Both the position numbers and the translations under genes were made by a program. 64,000 bases of DNA from contig CANLOV010000005.1 in assembly GCA_947492955.1 (NCBI GenBank), positions 124,001 through 188,000 of the forward strand, written 5' to 3'. Below, in pieces: positions 44,015 through 52,056 of this stretch (position 1 is its first letter; every line of letters begins with the position of its first letter). Under the pieces are notes generated by a model. It did no database searches. It was not told the DNA's origin and worked only from the letters and a program-made list of their open reading frames with translations. Origin of the DNA: an uncultured Cellulophaga sp. Its GTDB lineage: Bacteria > Bacteroidota > Bacteroidia > Flavobacteriales > Flavobacteriaceae.

Positions 44015-45148
44015 ATGGGATTATTTGATGAAATAAAAAAGAAATTAAGTCACGAATTTATAGATATAGTAGAGTGGTTAGATACAACAGACAATACTAT
44101 AGTACACCGTTTTGAGCGCTACCAGAACGAGATCAAAAACGAAGCTAAATTAATTGTCCGCGAAGGGCAAGTAGCTGTATTTATTAATGAGGGTCAATTA
44201 GCAGATGTTTTTAAGCCAGGAACTTACACTTTAAACACGCAAAACTTACCTATTTTGGCAACTTTAAAGGGATGGAAATATGGTTTTAATAGTCCGTTTA
44301 AGGCAGAGGTTTATTTTGTAAATACGCGCCTATTTACTGATGAAAAATGGGGAACTAAAAATGCGGTTATCTTAAGCGATGAGCGCTTTGGACTAACAGA
44401 AATTAGAGCTTTTGGAACCTATAGTTTTAGAATACAAGACGCAGGAAAATTTGTAGTAGATGTAGTGGGTACAGATGGTAATTTTACTAATTATGAAATT
44501 AACGAGCATTTAAAAAGTTTAATAGTTACTCGCTTTACAGATACCATTGGCACGGCTAATTTACCTATAGAGTTATACGCTGCAAATACTTCTGAATTAT
44601 CTGAAACTTGCCAAGAGGTAATGCAACCAGAATTTGGACGTGTTGGTATACAATTAGAACGTTTTTATATAGAAAACGTATCTATGCCAGAAGAACTTAA
44701 GAAAGAAATTTTTGAGTATAGTAGAATAGATAAATTAGACTTAGGTAAACTTACCCAGTTTAAAACTGCTAAAGCTATTGAAGAAGCTGCCAAAAATGAA
44801 GGCGGTACTGCTGGTGCAGGTATGGGAATGGGAATGGGCTTTGTATTAGCACAGCAAATGGGCGGAATGATGAATCCGCAAATGGCACAACAACCAATAG
44901 CTGGGCAACAAGGAGCTGCCGTTCCGCCGCCAATGCCAACACAAGTGCTATACCATTATGCTGTAAATGGCACACAAATGGGGCCTGTAGGTTTTGATAA
45001 ATTAAAAGAATTATTTGCCAACCGTACCATAAATAAAGACTCTTTAGTTTGGAAGCAAGGCATGAGTAATTGGGCGGCGCTTAAAGATATAGAAGAGTTA
45101 AAAGTATTTTTAGGAGGTAATACACCGCCACCATTGCCAACCCACTAA
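44015..45148 (+). CDS. SPFH-domain protein with GYF_2 domain (YdjI-like)
   Basis: A 377-residue protein. Residues about 20-240 form an SPFH-type band of the YdjI / virion-core-like group: IVREGQVAVFINEGQLADVF, KAEVYFVNTRLFTDEKWGTK and FGLTEIRAFGTYSFRI. A flexible Gly/Met/Gln-rich stretch (about 265-310) leads to a C-terminal GYF_2 domain (YHYAVNGTQMGPVGFDKLKE, VWKQGMSNWAAL). GYF_2 binds proline-rich peptides. It has no signal or membrane segment; it probably associates with the membrane in oligomers. The following zinc-ribbon membrane protein resembles YdjG of the Bacillus YdjFGHI set, so a membrane-stress complex is likely. Confidence 0.85.
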   Translation: MGLFDEIKKKLSHEFIDIVEWLDTTDNTIVHRFERYQNEIKNEAKLIVREGQVAVFINEGQLADVFKPGTYTLNTQNLPILATLKGWKYGFNSPFKAEVYFVNTRLFTDEKWGTKNAVILSDERFGLTEIRAFGTYSFRIQDAGKFVVDVVGTDGNFTNYEINEHLKSLIVTRFTDTIGTANLPIELYAANTSELSETCQEVMQPEFGRVGIQLERFYIENVSMPEELKKEIFEYSRIDKLDLGKLTQFKTAKAIEEAAKNEGGTAGAGMGMGMGFVLAQQMGGMMNPQMAQQPIAGQQGAAVPPPMPTQVLYHYAVNGTQMGPVGFDKLKELFANRTINKDSLVWKQGMSNWAALKDIEELKVFLGGNTPPPLPTH

Positions 45149-45318
45149 GCGATATTTATTAAAAACATTCATTAGAGTGTTTTTTAGGATTTAAATAAAA
45201 AATGTATTGAGGATAGTTTTTTATTCTTGATACATTTTTCCTAGAGTAGAATTCCTTGAACAGAGGATTTTAGTTTAAAAAATTAAAAGAAATTAAGAAG
45301 ACTATTTCTGGTAATTTC

Positions 45319-46401
45319 ATGGAAGAAACCGTAACATCTGAACATAAAAAAGGCTGTGCCAATTGTGGTGCAGAATTAAAATATAAGCCAGGCTCTCATC
45401 AATTAAAATGTGAGTATTGTGGGTACGAGGAGTTTATAGAGCAAACAAAAAGTAGTTTTGAGGAGTTAGAGCTGAATCACTATTTAAAAGTGGTGGGCGA
45501 TAATGCGTATACAGAAACTATAGATCTTTTAAACTGTAAAAACTGTGGCGCCAACCAGCATGTAGAAGAAAACTATAAATCGCTAGGCTGTGTATATTGC
45601 GGAGAACCCTTAATACGAGAAGATGTAGAAAAAGAGGGATGGATTTTACCCAGTGCATTAGTTCCTTTTCAGTTAGATAGTAAGAGCGCGCAGAGTATTT
45701 TTAAAAATTGGGCAACAAGCCTATGGTTTGCTCCTAATAAATTAAAAAGAGCAGCTTTAGACCCAGAGGCCATACATGGTTTGTACATTCCGCATTGGAC
45801 TTTTGATGCTAATTTGTTTGCTAAGTATCAAGGACAACGAGGAGATTATTATTATGAAACGGAGAGTTATCAAACTAAAAAAGGCAGACAAACACGGCAG
45901 GTACGTAAAACACGCTGGTCTAATGCATTTGGTTCTGTAAATGGTTTTGTAGATGATATTTTAATTAATGCATCAGCAAAAAAAAGAAGAGATATCCCTA
46001 CTAAAATAGCACATTGGAATTTAAAAGATTTGGCAGTTTTTAATTCTAGTTACCTTTCTGGTTTTGTAACAGAAAAATATACAGTATCATTAAAAGAAGG
46101 ACACCATCAATCTTTTGAGCAAGCAAAAGAAATAGCTTATAATTGGATTCGTAGAGATATAGGAGGCGATACCCAACGTGTGCATAATACCAATATTAGA
46201 TTATCCGATGAAACCTTTAAGCACATTCTTTTACCAGTGTATATAAGCTCTTATATATATAATAGTAAAGAGTATCATTTTTATATAAATGGGCAAACAG
46301 GAACAATTAGTGGTACAAGACCCTATTCTTTTTGGAAAATATTCTTTTTTGTACTTTTTATAGTGATATTAATAGCAGTATTTGCGATTTTTGCACAATG
46401 A
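45319..46401 (+). CDS. Double zinc-ribbon membrane protein (YdjG-like)
   Basis: A 360-residue protein. Two zinc ribbons: CANCGAELKYKPGSHQLKCE plus YCG (first), and CKNCGANQHVEENYKSLGCV plus YCG (second), TFIIB-like. The middle has aromatic and basic beta regions (IPHWTFDANLFAKYQGQRGD). A membrane segment FFFVLFIVILIAVFAIFA closes the protein. Proteins of this group often bear names such as primosomal protein N', which I reject. It lies 170 bp downstream of the SPFH gene and overlaps the phosphatase gene by 4 bp (ATGA). Confidence 0.82.
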   Translation: MEETVTSEHKKGCANCGAELKYKPGSHQLKCEYCGYEEFIEQTKSSFEELELNHYLKVVGDNAYTETIDLLNCKNCGANQHVEENYKSLGCVYCGEPLIREDVEKEGWILPSALVPFQLDSKSAQSIFKNWATSLWFAPNKLKRAALDPEAIHGLYIPHWTFDANLFAKYQGQRGDYYYETESYQTKKGRQTRQVRKTRWSNAFGSVNGFVDDILINASAKKRRDIPTKIAHWNLKDLAVFNSSYLSGFVTEKYTVSLKEGHHQSFEQAKEIAYNWIRRDIGGDTQRVHNTNIRLSDETFKHILLPVYISSYIYNSKEYHFYINGQTGTISGTRPYSFWKIFFFVLFIVILIAVFAIFAQ

Positions 46402-47123
46402 GAACATTGGTTATAGGAGATATCCATTCAGGATTAAAAGCATTAAAGCAGTTATTAGAAAAAGCAAAAGTTACTACTAAAGACCATCTTATTTTTTTAG
46501 GAGATTATATAGATGGTTGGAGTGATGCTACTGAGACAATAGACTTTTTAATAACACTAAAAGCAACACATAAATGTACTTTTATTCGAGGAAACCATGA
46601 CGAATTGTGTTACGATTGGTTAAACGAAGGAAAAGATAATCCTACTTGGTTTATGCATGGAGGAGAAGCAACCATAAAATCTTACGATAAAATTAGTGAG
46701 GAAAGTAAAAAGGCACATATTAAGTTTTATGCCGCTTTAGAGAATTACTACATAGATTCTGATAATAGAATTTTTATGCATGCTGGTTTTACAAATTTAA
46801 AAGGAGTAGAATACGAGTATTTTACACAATCTTTTTATTGGGATAGAACTTTATGGGAGTTAGCCCTAGCTTTAAATCCTAATATTACACCAGAAGACCC
46901 TTTTTACCCCGCAAGGTTAAAACAGTACAAAGAAATATATATAGGGCATACACCATTAACAAGGATAGGAGAAACATATCCTAAAAATGTAGCGAACCTA
47001 TGGAATATGGATACAGGAGCAGCTTTTAAAGGACCATTATCTATTATGGATATTGATACCAAAGAAATATGGCAAAGTGATCCAGTACATACTTTTTACC
47101 CTACAGAACAAGGTAGAAACTAA
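46398..47123 (+). CDS. Calcineurin-like metallophosphatase
   Basis: A 241-residue serine/threonine-phosphatase-like enzyme of the PPP family. Metal-site motifs are VIGDIHSGLKAL (GDIH), FLGDYIDGWSDA (GDxxD), and FIRGNHDELCYDW (GNHDE); the later His are in IFMHAGFTN and IGHTPL. The start ATG at 46398 overlaps the preceding stop by 4 bp and gives the family start MRTLVIGDIH; an upstream in-frame start would extend into the zinc-ribbon gene and is not credible. It is probably coupled to the zinc-ribbon protein and could dephosphorylate a partner, but no target is visible. Confidence 0.87.
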   Translation: MRTLVIGDIHSGLKALKQLLEKAKVTTKDHLIFLGDYIDGWSDATETIDFLITLKATHKCTFIRGNHDELCYDWLNEGKDNPTWFMHGGEATIKSYDKISEESKKAHIKFYAALENYYIDSDNRIFMHAGFTNLKGVEYEYFTQSFYWDRTLWELALALNPNITPEDPFYPARLKQYKEIYIGHTPLTRIGETYPKNVANLWNMDTGAAFKGPLSIMDIDTKEIWQSDPVHTFYPTEQGRN

Positions 47124-47186
47124 ATTTAATGCTACCTTATACTAGTTTCTCAATAGAAATGGGGATATTTGCAAAAAATATACAGT

Positions 47187-48191
47187 ATGTCTGCTAAGAA
47201 TGTTAGAATAGAAGTAATGCGAGCTATAGAGAGCAAGGTAGATGGATTTATAGATTCATACCTTGTCCCTACAGAGAAAATATGGCAGCCAACAGATTTT
47301 CTTCCAGATTCTCAAGGTGATACCCAAGCTTTTTTTGATGAGGTAACTCAAATACGAGAAGAGGCTAAAGATTTAGGTTATGATTTTTGGGTAACATTAG
47401 TTGCCGATACAATTACTGAAGAAGCATTGCCAACATACGAATCTTGGTTAATGGATGTTGAAGGCGTAGATCAACATGGAGAAAATAAAAATGGTTGGTC
47501 TAAATGGGTACGTCACTGGACGGCAGAAGAGAATAGACACGGAGATGTGTTAAATAAATATTTGTACTTGTCTGGTAGAGTAGACATGAGAGAAATAGAA
47601 ATAACTACACAGCATTTAATTGCAGATGGTTTTGATATAGGTACAGATAGAGACCCTTATAAGAATTTTGTGTATACCTCTTTTCAGGAATTAGCCACTA
47701 ATATCTCTCATAAAAGAGTAGGTAAGTTGGCAAAGAAAAAAGGAAATACACTTTTAGGAAAAATGTGTAATATTATTGCAGGAGATGAGATGCGTCATCA
47801 TCTTGCTTATAGAGAATTTGTAAAAACTATTTTTGATCATGATCCAAGTCAAATGATGTTGGCTTTTGCAGATATGATGAAAAAGAAAATTGTAATGCCT
47901 GCACATTTTTTAAGAGAATCTGGAGGAAGTGTAGGTACTGCTTTCGAAACATTTTCTAGTTGTGCTCAACGTTTAGGCGTTTATACAGCACAAGATTATA
48001 TAGATATTCTTAAAAAATTAAATGATTATTGGGCTTTAGGTAATATTAGAAGCTTAACAGATGAAGCAGAAAAAGCACGCGATTATTTAATGAAGTTGCC
48101 AAGTAGACTACAAAGAATTTCTGACCGTATGCAGTTTGAAGATGATACCGATTACCAATTTAAATGGGTAAAACCAAACGGAGTAATATAA
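47187..48191 (+). CDS. Acyl-ACP desaturase (diiron)
   Basis: A 334-residue soluble desaturase that introduces a cis double bond into acyl-ACP. The diiron ligands lie in WTAEENRHGDVLNKYLY and AGDEMRHHLAYREF (two ExxRH), each pair characteristic of the FA_desaturase_2 family. The start at ATG 47187 (MSAKNVRIEVMRAIES) is better than a TTG 18 bp upstream. The length fits. In flavobacteria it provides monounsaturated membrane lipids. It has its own terminator. Confidence 0.93.
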   Translation: MSAKNVRIEVMRAIESKVDGFIDSYLVPTEKIWQPTDFLPDSQGDTQAFFDEVTQIREEAKDLGYDFWVTLVADTITEEALPTYESWLMDVEGVDQHGENKNGWSKWVRHWTAEENRHGDVLNKYLYLSGRVDMREIEITTQHLIADGFDIGTDRDPYKNFVYTSFQELATNISHKRVGKLAKKKGNTLLGKMCNIIAGDEMRHHLAYREFVKTIFDHDPSQMMLAFADMMKKKIVMPAHFLRESGGSVGTAFETFSSCAQRLGVYTAQDYIDILKKLNDYWALGNIRSLTDEAEKARDYLMKLPSRLQRISDRMQFEDDTDYQFKWVKPNGVI

Positions 48192-48223
48192 AAAAAACCG
48201 GTTCTATTTAGAACCGGTTTTTT
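48192..48223. terminator. Bidirectional terminator after the desaturase gene
   Basis: Perfect 14-bp stem (AAAAAACCGGTTCT and its inverse), 4-nt loop, A and T runs. It separates convergent desaturase and HhH-protein genes. Confidence 0.92.
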
Positions 48224-48227
48224 GTTT

Positions 48228-48800
48228 TTAAAGTTTTCCTCCTTTATGTTCATCTTGCCATTTAGAAAGGTCTGCCCATTTACCTTCATAAGCCATTTTA
48301 GATTGTAACGGCCAAGAGGCTGGGTCGTGTATTTTATAACGCTCACCGCCAGAATCTAAAACTTCTTGGCATTTAGCAACAGGAGTTTCAGATAAAGCTT
48401 TCCATGTTTTTATATCGAAAGAATGAAATAAGCCTTCAATTTTAGGTCCTATACCTTCTACCACTTTTAAATCGTCTTGTTTAATTTTTTTACCAAATGC
48501 AAGTTTAGCAGCATCGGCATCAAAAGCAATTAGTGGAGCAGCTGTTGCACCAAGCGAAGATGCTATGTTTGTATCTATAGAAGGAGCTGCTACTTTTGTA
48601 GAAAGCTTAGTATTGCATGCAGCTAGGTCTGCTTCTAATTTTGCATTTTTATCGCGACATAATTTTAAATCGTCTGAGTAATCTATAACGGTATCGTTGC
48701 TGCTACTTGCTTTACCTAGTAAATAACCTAATAATGCGCAAATAAGGCCAACTAATAAAGGAATAATCCAGCACCATATATTCATATTTTGATAATCCAT
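48228..48800 (-). CDS. Membrane protein with helix-hairpin-helix-like domain
   Basis: A 190-residue protein. The N-terminal membrane segment is WIIPLLVGLICALLGYLLGK, followed by a short coiled coil with DLKLCRDKNAKLEADLAAC. The C-terminal part (about 105-190) has LKVVEGIGPKIEGLFHSF, a helix-hairpin-helix-like core known from DUF4332 and related predicted proteins, plus ALSETPVAKCQEVLDSGG. Its function is unknown. It lies downstream of the double OmpA-domain gene (27 bp gap), so both are probably envelope partners. Confidence 0.75.
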   Translation of the reverse strand: MDYQNMNIWCWIIPLLVGLICALLGYLLGKASSSNDTVIDYSDDLKLCRDKNAKLEADLAACNTKLSTKVAAPSIDTNIASSLGATAAPLIAFDADAAKLAFGKKIKQDDLKVVEGIGPKIEGLFHSFDIKTWKALSETPVAKCQEVLDSGGERYKIHDPASWPLQSKMAYEGKWADLSKWQDEHKGGKL

Positions 48801-48827
48801 ATTTTTTTAATTTTTAGTGTTTAATAT

Positions 48828-49733
48828 TTAGTTAAGTGTTATAATTGTTCTTCTGTTTTCTGCTCTTCCTTCTTCAGTTGCATTACTAGCTATTGGTTCG
48901 TCTGGACCTTTAGATGTAGCATTAATTTTTGCTGCAGGAATACCATTTCTAATAAGATAATTTTTTCCAAAATTTGCTCTTTCTTGTCCTAGAGCTATAT
49001 TATTATTTCGGTCTCCAACATTATCTGTATGGCCTATTACATTACAAGAAGCGCCTTCTACTTTATCTAAATATCTAGAAATATCCGCAATTTCTTGTCT
49101 TTGTTCTGGTGTAAGATTTACGGCGGTTTGCCCAGTATTAAAGTGTAGCACTATTGGGTTAGCTTTTATTTTATCTGCTAACGGTTGCAAATCTTCTTCT
49201 ACTTTTTCAGATATGGCGTAAGATTCTGGACCAAAGAAGATATTATCCTTAGGAACCATTTCTTCTTTTAAGGCACCAAAAACATCTATTTGAGAAGAAG
49301 GTATACCTTTAGATGTAAAGTAATTTTTAATAGCTGTAGCTCTTGCTAATCCTAAATTAGGAAAGGCAGAGTTGTTTACTTCACTACTTTTATAAAACCC
49401 AGTAATATTTATAGTTTTATCACTATGCGTATCTAAATATTTTTTTAAACTAAAAATTCCTGCATCTACGTTTGCCGATACTGTATCTAAGATATTGAAG
49501 TTAGAAACGTTAAAATTAATATTATCAGGATTGCTATACGTAAAGTCTCCGTTGTTTATAGAGAAAGGATATGATGTTGCTTGTGGAGTAATTGGGGTTT
49601 CTACTACCTTTTCCTTATCATTTATATTTTCATCTACATTGTTACCGCAAGTAGAGCAGCAATGAATATAAAAATAAGTTCCTGCCAATATCGTTAAGAT
49701 AATTAGCAGCAAATACAATGTTTTTTTACTCAT
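48828..49733 (-). CDS. OmpA-domain protein with two C-terminal-type domains
   Basis: A 301-residue protein anchored by an N-terminal membrane segment (LYLLLIILTILAGTYFYIH), followed by an unusual Cys pair (HCCSTCG). Residues about 60-160 resemble a divergent OmpA domain (INITGFYKSSEVNNSAFPNL, ARATAIKNYF), and residues about 190-301 are a clear OmpA domain (IGHTDNVGDRNNNIALGQER, NRRTIIT). The second is likely to bind peptidoglycan. It precedes the HhH membrane protein gene, probably co-transcribed. Confidence 0.85.
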   Translation of the reverse strand: MSKKTLYLLLIILTILAGTYFYIHCCSTCGNNVDENINDKEKVVETPITPQATSYPFSINNGDFTYSNPDNINFNVSNFNILDTVSANVDAGIFSLKKYLDTHSDKTINITGFYKSSEVNNSAFPNLGLARATAIKNYFTSKGIPSSQIDVFGALKEEMVPKDNIFFGPESYAISEKVEEDLQPLADKIKANPIVLHFNTGQTAVNLTPEQRQEIADISRYLDKVEGASCNVIGHTDNVGDRNNNIALGQERANFGKNYLIRNGIPAAKINATSKGPDEPIASNATEEGRAENRRTIITLN

Positions 49734-49970
49734 AATATGGTGTTTAGTGTTTATTCTTCTAAAATTATTAAAAAAAAATTAAAAATGTTAAAATTGAAGT
49801 TTAAATCTTGTGTATTAAGATGTTAATTGATTTTTTCTGAATTTCACTAGTTGTTATTAACTAAAAAGTTATGGTAATAAACCAGATATACATTTTTTGC
49901 TACCATTTACAATTAATCGTTTACCTAACGATTAATTTATGCAGAACTTACTAATGTTTTTCTAGGATAT

Positions 49971-50011
49971 ACCCTATTTCTCCCGACATAGTTTCGGCAT
50001 TGGAATAGGGT
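49971..50011. repeat. Long imperfect hairpin in a gene-poor interval
   Basis: Arms ACCCTATT (49971-49978) and AATAGGGT (50004-50011), with an inner pair CCGA (49983-49986) and TCGG (49994-49997) and loop CATAGTT. It is followed by TTTCTTT on the plus strand, so it may terminate a plus-strand transcript or be a structured RNA. Between 49734 and 50125 I see no gene. Confidence 0.45.
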
Positions 50012-50125
50012 TTCTTTAGCAAAAATAAATAAAAAGTAGGATTTTTCCTCACTTTTTTATTAAATTGCATTTTCAATTGTTATTAAAATAATCAAAGTTT
50101 CCCTGTAAATAGAAAAAACAGATTT

Positions 50126-50284
50126 ATGATACGTAGGATTTTTAGAGAGCTAAGCTCTAAGGTTTTAAATTTATTTAGTTTTTGCTGCATGGTTTTTTTA
50201 TTAGGAATTCAAACTTTATTGGAAGGAAGTTGGCAAGTGCCCGAAGTTGATAATAATAAAAAATTTAAACAGACTATAGAGTAA
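50126..50284 (+). CDS. Small hypothetical membrane protein (52 aa)
   Basis: ATG at 50126, TAA at 50282-50284. The start MIRRIFRELSSKVLNLF is basic and amphipathic, followed by a hydrophobic segment FCCMVFLLGIQTLL, then a polar tail EVDNNKKFKQTIE. It may be an inner-membrane microprotein. It ends 13 bp before the DUF1304 gene on the opposite strand. I do not recognise it. Confidence 0.4.
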   Translation: MIRRIFRELSSKVLNLFSFCCMVFLLGIQTLLEGSWQVPEVDNNKKFKQTIE

Positions 50285-50296
50285 ATCTTATAGTGA

Positions 50297-50659
50297 CTAT
50301 TTAACAATACATAATATAATACCAATTAGCGCAGGTAAAGCTTGTATAAAAAATATTTTCTTTTCTACAGTTAATGCTCCATATATTCCTGCTATTGATA
50401 CACATCCTAAAAAGAAAATACTAATATTAGTTTTCCAAACAGGGTCATTAATAAAAAAGGTCCATAAGAGGCCAGCAGCTAAGAAACCATTATATAAACC
50501 TTGGTTTGCCGCCATGGACTTTGTAGGTTTAAATAATTCTAAAGGAAATTTTTTAAATATTTTAGGACCTTTGGTTGTCCAAGCAAACATCTCGAACCAA
50601 AGAAAATAGAAGTGAAGTAGCGCTATTAAGCCAATTATTATGTTAATTACACTAATCAT
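50297..50659 (-). CDS. DUF1304 membrane protein
   Basis: A 120-residue protein with four predicted membrane helices (INIIIGLIALLHFYFLWFEM, GFLAAGLLWTFF, NISIFFLGCVSIAGIYGA, ALPALIGIILCIV). The region FEMFAWTTKGPKIFKKF and the NQGLYNGFLAAGL motif are typical of DUF1304. Function unknown. It overlaps the 3-hydroxyanthranilate dioxygenase gene by 8 bp and follows it in the same direction. Confidence 0.85.
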   Translation of the reverse strand: MISVINIIIGLIALLHFYFLWFEMFAWTTKGPKIFKKFPLELFKPTKSMAANQGLYNGFLAAGLLWTFFINDPVWKTNISIFFLGCVSIAGIYGALTVEKKIFFIQALPALIGIILCIVK

Positions 50660-51191
50660 TTGCTATAAAACGTTTATCTACAGGCATTACAGTATTACAT
50701 TTATTACAAGTTCTTAATTCTTTAGAACTATAAAAATGTTTAAAATGACTTAGGAAGTCTTTTTCTATATCGTGTAAAACAAAATAGGCTTCATACAGTT
50801 TGTTATTACAATTATCGCAAAACCACAAGAGTCCGTCATCAACGTGCATATTTGCTCTTTTTCGTTCTATAACAAGTCCTATAGAGTCTTTATGCCTAAC
50901 AGGTGAATGTGGAACCTTTGCAGGATGTAAATACATATCGCCAGGACCTAATTTCATTGTTCTTTTTTTACCATCTTCTTGGATATGTACTTCTATATTT
51001 CCTTCTAATTGATAAAAAAGTTCTTCAGTTTCATTATAATGATAATCTTTTCTTGCATTTGGCCCGGCTACTATCATTACAATATAATCTCCCGCATCTT
51101 TATATAAATTTTTATTGCCTACAGGAGGCTTTAAAGAATCACGATTTTCTGAAATCCATTTCGTAAGGTTAAAGGGAGCTGGTATAGCCAT
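50652..51191 (-). CDS. nbaC: 3-hydroxyanthranilate 3,4-dioxygenase
   Basis: A 179-residue cupin enzyme opening the ring of 3-hydroxyanthranilate in the kynurenine route to NAD. The Fe site is in RKDYHYNETEELFYQLEG (His, Glu) with YLHPAKVPHSPVRHKDS for the second His. The C-terminus has a rubredoxin-like metal site of two CxxC pairs (WFCDNCNNKLY and LRTCNKCNTVM), characteristic of bacterial enzymes. Other kynurenine genes are not in the window. Its start is fixed by MAIPAPFNLTKWI. Confidence 0.93.
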   Translation of the reverse strand: MAIPAPFNLTKWISENRDSLKPPVGNKNLYKDAGDYIVMIVAGPNARKDYHYNETEELFYQLEGNIEVHIQEDGKKRTMKLGPGDMYLHPAKVPHSPVRHKDSIGLVIERKRANMHVDDGLLWFCDNCNNKLYEAYFVLHDIEKDFLSHFKHFYSSKELRTCNKCNTVMPVDKRFIAND

Positions 51192-51245
51192 TTTATAAAA
51201 GTTTTGTGAAAGTTAAAAAAAAGAGTTGACATAATTATAAAATAC

Positions 51246-51277
51246 AAAGACCGCTTAATGCACATTAAGCGGTCTTT
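51246..51277 (-). terminator. Terminator of the first CAP-domain gene
   Basis: Perfect 14-bp stem (AAAGACCGCTTAAT and its inverse), 4-nt loop, with a T run on the minus strand. It follows the CAP gene (51309-51797) and precedes the dioxygenase. Confidence 0.85.
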
Positions 51278-51308
51278 TAAAAAAATAAACACTTGGTAAA
51301 ATACTTAA

Positions 51309-51797
51309 TTATTCAAAAAACATTTGTGTAAAATAAAAAACTCCGTTTTGATCTTCCTTTACACTAATCCCTGTATGTGTATAATTTCCTTCTATAGTTT
51401 TTTTATGTTTTTTACTTGCTAACCATGCATTAAAAACATCTGTAGCAGTAGTATAATCTTTTCCTACATTTTCGCTTATGGCTTTAGCCTTGGTCTTTTT
51501 TGAAAGAGCTGTAGCTCTATGGTTAAAGTTGTCATGACTTATTTTTCCTTTAGAAATCATATAATCATTATGACCCATAGCAGTATTATATGTATGTATG
51601 TCAAAAGTAAGTTCGTTTTTTCCAATAGATATTCTATGCGCGTTTACAAGTTCAAAAATTTCCTTTTCTAAAGGATTAGAAACTTGTGATACTACAGTAG
51701 TACTTTCGAATAATTCTTCTTCTTCTTGTACTGTTGTATTAGTGCATGATGTTAGTGTGGTAATAACTAAGATTAAAAAAGCGTAATGTAATTTCAT
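51309..51797 (-). CDS. CAP-domain lipoprotein (copy 1)
   Basis: A 162-residue protein with lipobox TLTSC (Cys18) and a CAP/SCP domain: EIFELVNAHRISIGKNELTF, HNDYMISKGKISHDNFNHRA and AISENVGKDYTTATDVFNAW, ending VFYFTQMFFE. The His and Glu (NHRA, ISENV) are the usual CAP cavity residues. I prefer ATG 51797 (MKLHYAFLILVITT) over an in-frame ATG 24 bp upstream because it gives a proper signal. Role unknown; CAP proteins are secreted, sometimes interacting with sterols, lipids or peptides. Confidence 0.87.
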   Translation of the reverse strand: MKLHYAFLILVITTLTSCTNTTVQEEEELFESTTVVSQVSNPLEKEIFELVNAHRISIGKNELTFDIHTYNTAMGHNDYMISKGKISHDNFNHRATALSKKTKAKAISENVGKDYTTATDVFNAWLASKKHKKTIEGNYTHTGISVKEDQNGVFYFTQMFFE

Positions 51798-51997
51798 TTT
51801 ATTGTTTTGTTTGTGAAGCAAAACTATGTACAGATTTATTTAAAACCATACTTTACTTAAATAAACATGAAATTATTCGATAATATGTAAACACCTATAG
51901 AGGAAAGGCTTATCGGTGAATTACGGAGTGTATTTTATCGTAAAAACAGTTCCTTTTAGTCTGTTTTTAACCTTTTGTCTAGTTTAATTATACGCAC

Positions 51998-52046
51998 ATC
52001 GGCACTTATCATTTTTCTGTTAGAAGAAGTGATAAATAATACCGAT
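51998..52046 (-). terminator. Imperfect hairpin after CAP copy 2
   Basis: ATCGG pairs with CCGAT, inner TTATCA with TGATAA, then a TTTTCT/AGAAGA pair. It lies just downstream of the second CAP gene; it lacks a good T run on the minus strand. Confidence 0.4.
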
Positions 52047-52056
52047 AAAAGTTAAA

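Noticed and set aside
44015-45148. Virion core protein, hence a prophage
   Set aside because: That database name is applied to the SPFH YdjI-like group; no phage gene surrounds it.
46332-46397. Longer N-terminus for the metallophosphatase
   Set aside because: The extension lies inside the preceding gene, and the family start MRTLVIGDIH begins at 46398.
45319-46401. Primosomal protein N' / helicase for the zinc-ribbon protein
   Set aside because: There is no helicase motif; only zinc ribbons and a membrane segment are present.
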